Shown: positions 1 through 4,704 of the stretch, one piece after another | Numbering within the stretch: the first letter of the stretch is position 1 | Layout of the letters: the number at the start of each line of letters is the position of its first letter | Assembly (NCBI GenBank): GCA_003550445.1 | Contig: PUKG01000111.1 | Coordinates: 1 to 6,670 of the forward strand | Length of the DNA stretch: 6,670 nt | Direction of reading: 5' to 3' | Origin: Halobacteroidaceae bacterium | GTDB lineage: Bacteria; Bacillota; Halanaerobiia; B1SED10-174 | Program-made: the position numbers and the translations under genes | Notes under the pieces: generated by a model | The model's database searches: none | What the model saw: the letters and a program-made list of their open reading frames with translations, nothing else | Told to the model about the DNA's origin: nothing

Positions 1-809
1 AAAAAGAAGGTTTAAGTCCGGAAAAACTAAAACTGGATACCCTGAAAAACATCCCCGGAAAGGGACTTGTGGCAGAATTAGATGAAGAAACCTGTTACCT
101 TGGAAATATCCAGTTCATCGAAGAAAGCCTCCGAAGGAATAATAACGGGGAATTAAAAGAAAAATCGGATCTCCTCCAATCCCAGGGAAAGAGCATTATG
201 ATCCTTTCCTGTGGGGGGGAAATTCAGGGATTAATTGGGGTAAGGGACCAGCTGAGATCCGAGATTAAAGGGATCTTAAAACCCCTATCAAAGCTTGGGA
301 TTGAAAAAACACTTATGCTCACCGGAGATAACCATCAAACCGCCCGGGCAATAAGTAAGGAGCTGGGGATTGAGGAAATAGAAGCAGGGTTAATGCCCGA
401 AGATAAACTGGAAATAATCCGTAAAATGATCGAAAAGGGGAAAAAGGTAGGTATGGTTGGGGATGGAGTTAACGATTCCCCCACCCTTGCCCGAGCAAAC
501 GTTGGAATTGCAATGGGCGGAGCGGGCTCAGATGCAGCCCTGGAAGCTGCGGACATCGTTTTAATGTCGGATAACCTGGAAAAACTCCCCTTTTTAATCA
601 ACCTTGGGAAAAAAACCATCAACATCATCAGGCAAAATATCGGTTTTTCACTGGCAATCAAACTTTTGGCTCTCCTTTTGATTGTCCCCGGGTGGCTTAC
701 CCTCTGGATGGCAGTTCTTGCAGATACAGGAGCAACCCTTCTGGTAACATTTAATGGAATCAGGCTGGCCCGTTTAAAAGAAAAAAACTTTTTCCCCGAA
801 AACCCTTGA
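1..809 (+). CDS. cadA/zntA: Heavy-metal (Zn/Cd/Pb-type) P1B ATPase, C-terminal part
   Basis: This is the C-terminal 268 residues of a metal-exporting P-type ATPase, open at the window start. The frame runs from base 3 with no start needed. The GTG at 69 is internal, because the codons before it encode IPGKGLVAEL, the conserved nucleotide-binding G-loop of this family. Visible parts in order are the G-loop, the P-domain motif TGDN (bases 321-332), the hinge motif GDGVNDSP (from base 459), and two final membrane helices. The last helix carries LADTG (the DxG at 723-731), and the preceding helix carries a lysine; both are features of the P1B-2 Zn/Cd/Pb subgroup rather than the copper pumps. The phosphorylation motif DKTGT, the HP motif, the metal-binding CPC and any N-terminal metal-binding domain lie upstream of the window. 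Family knowledge says it exports divalent soft metals across the cytoplasmic membrane using ATP. Exact metal specificity is inferred. No terminator is visible after it. Confidence 0.9.
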   Translation, partial: KEGLSPEKLKLDTLKNIPGKGLVAELDEETCYLGNIQFIEESLRRNNNGELKEKSDLLQSQGKSIMILSCGGEIQGLIGVRDQLRSEIKGILKPLSKLGIEKTLMLTGDNHQTARAISKELGIEEIEAGLMPEDKLEIIRKMIEKGKKVGMVGDGVNDSPTLARANVGIAMGGAGSDAALEAADIVLMSDNLEKLPFLINLGKKTINIIRQNIGFSLAIKLLALLLIVPGWLTLWMAVLADTGATLLVTFNGIRLARLKEKNFFPENP

Positions 810-834
810 CAAAATTAGTGGATTAAAGTAATAT
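806..834 (+). promoter_or_regulatory. Sigma-A-type promoter for the asnA T-box transcript
   Basis: A perfect -35 hexamer TTGACA (806-811) is followed after 17 bases by TAATAT (829-834), a 4/6 match to the -10 consensus. Transcription would start near 841, just before Stem I of the T-box leader. The -35 box overlaps the TGA stop of the ATPase gene (807-809), so the two genes are packed tightly but asnA has its own promoter. Confidence 0.75.
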
Positions 835-840
835 ATTCTT

Positions 841-1126
841 TAATATAGTGCAACAAGGACTGTGAAGGGAACGAGTAACCAGGATAGCTCTTTTCAAGCG
901 AACCGGGGGCGGTGAAAGCCCGGTAAGGAGTTTCTGGTGAATAACATCCCGGAGTCGCCGGTCAAAATCCTTTTAGGAGAGTAGATCCGGACGGAGCCCA
1001 GCCCGTTACCATGCTGGGCCGGTTTAAAAAATGAACCGGAAAGAGTGAGCCGATTCTGGCTAACCAGGGTGGTACCGCGGATAATTTACCTTCCGTCCCT
1101 TATAGGGATGGAAGGTTTTTATTTTT
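841..1126 (+). promoter_or_regulatory. T-box leader (tRNA-Asn riboswitch) controlling asnA
   Basis: This untranslated leader senses uncharged tRNA and controls termination ahead of asnA. The Stem I base pairs AAGGA (855-859) with TCCTT (968-972), and GGGA (867-870) with TCCC (947-950). The specifier loop has AGTA (874-877) on the 5' side and GAAT-AAC-A on the 3' side, so the specifier codon is AAC (943-945), asparagine. Above it ACCAG (878-882) pairs with CTGGT (934-938), then ACCGGG (902-907) with CCCGGT (919-924). Further hairpins are GCCCAGC/GCTGGGC (996-1019), CCGGTT/AACCGG (1019-1039) and AGCC/GGCT (1048-1061, probable Stem III). The T-box core GGGTGGTACCGCGG lies at 1067-1080. In the antiterminator AGGG (1066-1069) pairs with CCCT (1097-1100) and CGG (1078-1080) with CCG (1093-1095), leaving the 7-base bulge TGGTACC that binds the tRNA acceptor end. 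Uncharged tRNA-Asn should favour readthrough. Pairings were worked out by eye. Confidence 0.95.
1088..1126 (+). terminator. T-box intrinsic terminator upstream of asnA
   Basis: Bases 1088-1099 pair with 1105-1116 (12 bp including one G-U) around a short TTATA loop and are followed by a T-rich run, TTTTTATTTTTT. The 5' arm contains the CCG and CCCT segments that the T-box core uses for the antiterminator, so the two folds exclude each other. This is the off state when tRNA-Asn is charged. Confidence 0.92.
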
Positions 1127-1144
1127 TCAAGGGGGGAAAACCAA

Positions 1145-2152
1145 ATGCAAACCAAAATTCCAAAAGATTACAGGCCAAAGCTGGATTTTAAAAAAACTGG
1201 GGAAGCAATAACCCTGATCCGGGAATTTTTTGCCCGGGAACTATCCGATAGATTAAACCTTGTTCGGGTTGCTGCACCTCTCATGGTTAGTTCAACATCG
1301 GGGCTTAACGATAATTTAGCAAACGGTGAACGACCGGTATGTTTTGAGGTAAAAGACCTTGAGCAGAGAAACGTGGAAATTGTCCACTCCCTGGCCAAGT
1401 GGAAAAGGCTGGCCCTGGAGCAGTACGGTTTTAAAGTTGGAGAAGGCTTATATACCGATATGAATGCCATCCGCCGGGATGAAGGTCTGGATAATATCCA
1501 TTCTGTTTACGTCGACCAGTGGGACTGGGAAAAAATCATCTCTCCCCTGGAACGAAATAAAGAAACCCTTAAGAGCACAGTTAAAAAAATCTATAGTGCC
1601 TGCAAGAAAACCGAAACCTTCATTTCAAAAACCTATCCATGTTTAGAAAATGTTCTTCCACCCTCGGTATTTTTTATTACTACAGAAGAACTTGCCCAAA
1701 TGTATCCCGGCCTCCCCCCGGAAAAAAGGGAAGAAAAAATAACCAAAGAAAAAGGTGCAGTTTTTCTCATGGAAATTGGTAAGCCTCTCTATGGGGGAAA
1801 GCCCCACGAAAAAAGGGCCCCGGATTATGATGATTGGAACCTAAATGGCGACCTTTTATTCTGGTACCCCCTCCTGGAACGGGCAGTAGAAATTTCCTCG
1901 ATGGGAATCCGGGTTGACCCCAAAACCCTCAAAAAACAATTAATTTTTTCCGGTTGTGAGGACAGGGAAAAAATGCCCTACCACAAAAAATTACTTTCCG
2001 GAGAACTCCCGGAAACCATTGGCGGGGGCATTGGCCAGTCACGGCTTTGCATGTTTTTACTGGAAAAGGCCCATATTGGAGAGGTTCAACCTTCCATCTG
2101 GCCGAAGGAAATTCTGGAATCCTGCCGGAAGGCTCGGGTTCCCCTTTTATAG
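1145..2152 (+). CDS. asnA: Aspartate--ammonia ligase (asparagine synthetase A)
   Basis: Cytoplasmic enzyme making asparagine from aspartate, ammonia and ATP (giving AMP and PPi), related to the class II aspartyl/asparaginyl-tRNA synthetase core. At 335 residues it matches the family length (330 in E. coli). The start is the ATG at 1145, 8 bases after a strong AGGGGGG site (1130-1136). Recognisable segments are LNDNLANGE (55-62), VHSLAKWKR (80-88), GEGLYTDMNAIRRDE (99-113), HSVYVDQWDWE (119-129), GAVFLMEIG (204-212), RAPDYDDW (224-231), SSMGIRVD (251-258) and TIGGGIGQSR (291-300). These carry the residues known for aspartate and ATP binding in E. coli AsnA. The stretch between DDW and LNGD is one residue here but about ten in E. 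coli AsnA, a clear loop deletion. The upstream T-box has an asparagine codon, which independently supports the assignment. It appears monocistronic; the next gene has its own promoter. Confidence 0.96.
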   Translation: MQTKIPKDYRPKLDFKKTGEAITLIREFFARELSDRLNLVRVAAPLMVSSTSGLNDNLANGERPVCFEVKDLEQRNVEIVHSLAKWKRLALEQYGFKVGEGLYTDMNAIRRDEGLDNIHSVYVDQWDWEKIISPLERNKETLKSTVKKIYSACKKTETFISKTYPCLENVLPPSVFFITTEELAQMYPGLPPEKREEKITKEKGAVFLMEIGKPLYGGKPHEKRAPDYDDWNLNGDLLFWYPLLERAVEISSMGIRVDPKTLKKQLIFSGCEDREKMPYHKKLLSGELPETIGGGIGQSRLCMFLLEKAHIGEVQPSIWPKEILESCRKARVPLL

Positions 2153-2186
2153 GATATATTTTCTTTAAGTGATTTTCCCTTAATTT

Positions 2187-2215
2187 TTGCTTCTTTTTCC
2201 ATTAGCTTTTATAAT
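2187..2215 (+). promoter_or_regulatory. Promoter of the polysaccharide deacetylase gene
   Basis: A perfect -10 hexamer TATAAT (2210-2215) lies 17 bases after TTGCTT (2187-2192), a 3/6 match to the -35 consensus. It sits in the 103-base gap after asnA, and a start near 2222 would leave a leader of about 35 bases. No convincing terminator for asnA is seen in this gap, so some readthrough from asnA is possible. Confidence 0.6.
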
Positions 2216-2255
2216 AGTTTTGAGCCGGGAAAAAACAGAAAAGGAGAATTTCTAA

Positions 2256-3029
2256 ATGCCAAAAACCAGCCCGAAATTAATTTTTGCTTTTATTCTTTTG
2301 GTATTGGTGTCTCTAAGAATGGTTGCTTTTGCTTCTGAACCTGTTCTCCGAAACAAATTACATCCAGGCCTAAGGGATTTTAAAAAAACCGTGGAACGAC
2401 AGGCAAGGGAATTTCCCGATTTCTTTTTTCTTTCTCGCCCTGACATTGAAGAACCCAAAATTGCCCTAACCTTTGATGACGGCCCCGATGACCAGTTTAC
2501 CCCAAAAATACTGGATATACTAAAAGAAAAGGGCGTAAAAGCAACATTTTTTCTGCTGGGAGAGAGGGTAAATCAATTCCCCGAGGTTACCAGGAGGATT
2601 CACGAGGAAGGCCATCAGATAGGTAACCACTCCTGGTCCCACCCGGATTTTCGAGAACTGGAAAATGAGAAGATTCTGGCCGAGGAAATAAAACCAACTG
2701 AAAAAGCAATACAACAAATAACCGGGGAAAATCCCTTATATATTCGCCCCCCTTACGGGGCAATTAAAGATGAGGCAATTAAAGAACTGGGTGAAAAAGG
2801 GTATAAAATAGTAAACTGGTCTGTGGACAGTTTTGACTGGGACAGCAACAAAAATCAACCTCAAAAAATTTTCCAGCGCATTCTTACCTATATCCACCCG
2901 GGCGATATACTTCTTTTCCATAGTGCAGGAGGTAACCGGGAAAATACAGTTGAAGCTTTGAGGGAAATCATTATTTATCTGGAAAATAAAGGTTTTTTAT
3001 TTACAACTGTCCAGGATTTAATCAAATAA
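2256..3029 (+). CDS. Secreted/membrane-anchored NodB-type polysaccharide deacetylase
   Basis: A 257-residue carbohydrate esterase family 4 protein that removes acetyl groups from a polysaccharide, acting outside the membrane. The ATG is preceded by AAGGAG (2241-2246) at a 9-base spacing. Residues 8-26 form a hydrophobic signal peptide or anchor, with possible cleavage after AFA (24-26); an arginine at 21 near its end makes an uncleaved anchor possible. All five NodB motifs are intact: TFDDGP (72-77, base D74 and metal D75), HSWSH (125-129, metal histidines), RPPYG (164-168), DSFDW (191-195) and LLFHS (219-223, catalytic H222). An active metal-dependent deacetylase is therefore expected. The substrate (peptidoglycan GlcNAc or MurNAc, or an exopolysaccharide) cannot be read from the sequence. 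It resembles the short PdaA/PdaB-like proteins of spore formers, but I do not assign it to either. It appears to be a single-gene unit with a promoter before it and a hairpin after it. Confidence 0.93.
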   Translation: MPKTSPKLIFAFILLVLVSLRMVAFASEPVLRNKLHPGLRDFKKTVERQAREFPDFFFLSRPDIEEPKIALTFDDGPDDQFTPKILDILKEKGVKATFFLLGERVNQFPEVTRRIHEEGHQIGNHSWSHPDFRELENEKILAEEIKPTEKAIQQITGENPLYIRPPYGAIKDEAIKELGEKGYKIVNWSVDSFDWDSNKNQPQKIFQRILTYIHPGDILLFHSAGGNRENTVEALREIIIYLENKGFLFTTVQDLIK

Positions 3030-3081
3030 ACGGCCTCAACAAAACCTCTGAAATATTTTTGTAATTCTTTAAGCTAAAATT

Positions 3082-3108
3082 TAACATTTTTCCTTAACTT
3101 TCCGATAC
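3082..3108 (+). promoter_or_regulatory. Possible sigma-28 (motility sigma) promoter-like site
   Basis: TAAC (3082-3085), 15 bases, then TCCGATAC (3101-3108) resembles the sigma-28/sigma-D consensus TAAA-N15-GCCGATAA, with 3/4 and 6/8 matches. It would suit the chemoreceptor operon that follows, but a terminator-like hairpin (3131-3163) lies directly downstream, which argues against a simple promoter role. Weak call. Confidence 0.25.
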
Positions 3109-3130
3109 AAAAAAATTAAAAGGAAAAAAC

Positions 3131-3163
3131 GAGGTCGGGAAAAAATTCCGGCCTTTGTCTTTT
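3131..3163 (+). terminator. Probable intrinsic terminator after the deacetylase gene
   Basis: AGGTCGGGA (3132-3140) pairs with TTCCGGCCT (3146-3154), 9 bp with two G-U pairs around an AAAAA loop, followed by the T-rich TTGTCTTTT. It lies about 100 bases after the deacetylase stop. The T run is interrupted, so it may be a weak terminator or a leader hairpin. Confidence 0.55.
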
Positions 3164-3220
3164 CTACTTAAAAACTGTTTCATTATCTTTTTTGTCCTCT
3201 GCTGGAATAAAATTGAATAA

Positions 3221-3249
3221 TTTACATTTTTCCCCTCCGGATTTATTCT
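3221..3249 (+). promoter_or_regulatory. Sigma-A-like promoter for the GGDEF/HD-GYP and chemoreceptor operon
   Basis: TTTACA (3221-3226, 5/6 to the -35 consensus), a 17-base spacer and TATTCT (3244-3249, 4/6 to the -10 consensus) sit about 40 bases before the gene start and after the hairpin. A start near 3256 would fall within GTTACTAATAAC (3254-3265), a short inverted repeat that could also be chance in AT-rich DNA. Confidence 0.45.
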
Positions 3250-3276
3250 TAGGTTACTAATAACTACAATACAGAT

Positions 3277-3281
3277 AGGAG
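3277..3281 (+). promoter_or_regulatory. Ribosome binding site that decides the start of the GGDEF/HD-GYP gene
   Basis: AGGAG at 3277-3281 is one base from the ATG at 3283, too close for normal initiation, but 7 bases from the in-frame ATG at 3289. The second ATG is therefore the likely start, two codons shorter. Confidence 0.75.
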
Positions 3282-3288
3282 AATGAAA

Positions 3289-4704
3289 ATGGAAACTAAA
3301 AATAATTATCCTTCAACAAACCAGCCTTATCTAAACCGTTCATTTTCAAATTTTGCCAACGCCCTGGTTTTCCTTTTTTTGATTATTTTTTTGTTTTTTT
3401 CAGGAGAAGAAAAGCCCGTTTATTCAATTCTTCTTTTAAGTATGGGGTCAATTGCTTTTTCCAGTCTATTCTGGGGAATAAAGGGGAGTATTTTTTCATC
3501 AATTATTTTCTCCCTTATTTTTTCCGGTTTTAAAATTTTCACCGGAGGAGAAATTGCCTGGATTTTCCTGATCTACTCCGGGATTTTTATCTCCTTTGGG
3601 CGGATCCTTGGAGAAAATCTCTATTCGATTTCAAATTTTTATGCCTCCCGGGCAAAAAAAATTGGGGATCGAGATTTATTAACAGGAGTTTATAATCGCT
3701 ATTGTTTAAGCGAAAAACTAAAAAAAATAAACCAGAAAAAAGATCTACCCCTAAGTATTATGATGGTTGATATCAATGGTCTTAAGTTTTTTAATGATTC
3801 CTATGGCAACATTTCCGGGGATGAGCTTTTGGTAAAAACAGCAAAAATCCTGGAAAATTCTCTGAAAAAAAATGACCTTCTGGGCCGCTGGGGAGACGAT
3901 GAATTTGTCGCCGTTTTTAAAAATACCACTCCTACCGAAGCGCAAAAAGTTGCCGAAGGGATATTAAGGGAAACACGGGTCAACAAAGTTAAGGGTAAAA
4001 GATACCAGGTTGCAATAGGAATTGCAACCAAAGACAAGCCCGGGCAACCCCTTGAAGATATTTTCCAGAAGGCTGAAGAAAGGATGGACAGGCAAAAACT
4101 TCTTGCCAGCAAGAGCAAGAGAGGAACAATCCTTTCCATTCTTTTAAAAACCCTAAGGGAAAAGAGTTTTGAAACCAACAGTCATGCTTTACGGATGCAG
4201 GATATGGGGAGAAAAATTGCCCAGGAGATGGGGCTTTCCCAGGAAGAAATTGACCGATTAACTTTACTTTTATCATTGCACGATTTGGGGAAAATTACCG
4301 TTCCAGAAAACATCCTGAAAAAACCAGGGAAATTAAATAAAAAGGAATGGTTAATGGTTAAAAAACATCCCGAGACCGGTTACAGGATTGCCAACAGTAC
4401 AGATGAACTCTCCCACATTGCCAAGGATATCCTTTCCCACCACGAAAGATGGGACGGAAAGGGATATCCCCGGGGATTAAAAGGAGAAGATATTCCACTC
4501 CTTGCCCGAATAACCTCGGTGGTTGATGCATTTGATGTAATGACAAACGACCGCCCTTACCAGAAAGCCCGTTCTATTCCCGGGGCAATTGAGGAATTAA
4601 GGAGGTGTGCCGGAACGCAATTTGACCCAAAGATAGTTAGGATTTTTTGTCGGCTATTACGGGAAAATAACCCACAATATAAACTTACAAAGGAGTGTTT
4701 ATAA
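3289..4704 (+). CDS. Membrane GGDEF/HD-GYP protein (c-di-GMP phosphodiesterase, degenerate GGDEF)
   Basis: A 471-residue c-di-GMP signalling protein; numbering here counts from the longer start at 3283. Residues 24-108 are about four hydrophobic membrane segments with very short loops and no recognisable external sensor. Residues 128-280 are a GGDEF domain of the DINGLKFFND subtype (163-172), but the signature reads GDDEF (204-208), the inhibitory RxxD site reads KKND (195-198), and the usual GH of GHxxGD is GN. Residues 290-465 are an HD-GYP phosphodiesterase domain with all hallmarks present: HDLGKI (333-338), HPETG (362-366), HHERWDGKGYP (386-396), DAFDVMTNDRPY (415-426). Family knowledge says such domains hydrolyse c-di-GMP to pGpG or GMP using a metal centre. 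I infer that phosphodiesterase is the main activity and that the GGDEF domain is regulatory or weak. It is the first gene of an operon; its stop overlaps the chemoreceptor start by one base. Confidence 0.93.
   Translation: METKNNYPSTNQPYLNRSFSNFANALVFLFLIIFLFFSGEEKPVYSILLLSMGSIAFSSLFWGIKGSIFSSIIFSLIFSGFKIFTGGEIAWIFLIYSGIFISFGRILGENLYSISNFYASRAKKIGDRDLLTGVYNRYCLSEKLKKINQKKDLPLSIMMVDINGLKFFNDSYGNISGDELLVKTAKILENSLKKNDLLGRWGDDEFVAVFKNTTPTEAQKVAEGILRETRVNKVKGKRYQVAIGIATKDKPGQPLEDIFQKAEERMDRQKLLASKSKRGTILSILLKTLREKSFETNSHALRMQDMGRKIAQEMGLSQEEIDRLTLLLSLHDLGKITVPENILKKPGKLNKKEWLMVKKHPETGYRIANSTDELSHIAKDILSHHERWDGKGYPRGLKGEDIPLLARITSVVDAFDVMTNDRPYQKARSIPGAIEELRRCAGTQFDPKIVRIFCRLLRENNPQYKLTKECL
4689..4695 (+). 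promoter_or_regulatory. Ribosome binding site of the chemoreceptor gene, inside the upstream gene
   Basis: AAAGGAG (4689-4695) lies in the last codons of the HD-GYP gene, 8 bases before the ATG at 4704. With the TAATG stop/start overlap (4702-4706) this is the usual arrangement for translational coupling and fixes the chemoreceptor start. Confidence 0.85.

Noticed and set aside
69..71. GTG at 69 as the true start of a short ATPase-like protein
   Set aside because: The frame stays open to the window start, and the upstream codons encode the conserved PGKG nucleotide-binding loop, so the gene is simply cut by the window edge.
335..661. Open frame on the - strand inside the ATPase gene
   Set aside because: It lies opposite a well-conserved P-domain on the + strand, has no ribosome site or recognisable domain, and is a shadow of that gene.
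2127..2152. Terminator hairpin at the end of asnA
   Set aside because: Only about four pairs (GGAA/TTCC) form and no clean T run follows; not convincing.
3254..3265. Inverted repeat GTTACTAATAAC as an operator
   Set aside because: The arms are only 4 bases in AT-rich DNA; there is no second copy or known regulator to support it.
3030..3282. c-di-GMP riboswitch ahead of the GGDEF/HD-GYP gene
   Set aside because: This would be a natural place for one, but I see neither the conserved GEMM core segments nor the expected two-helix layout; only one hairpin is visible.
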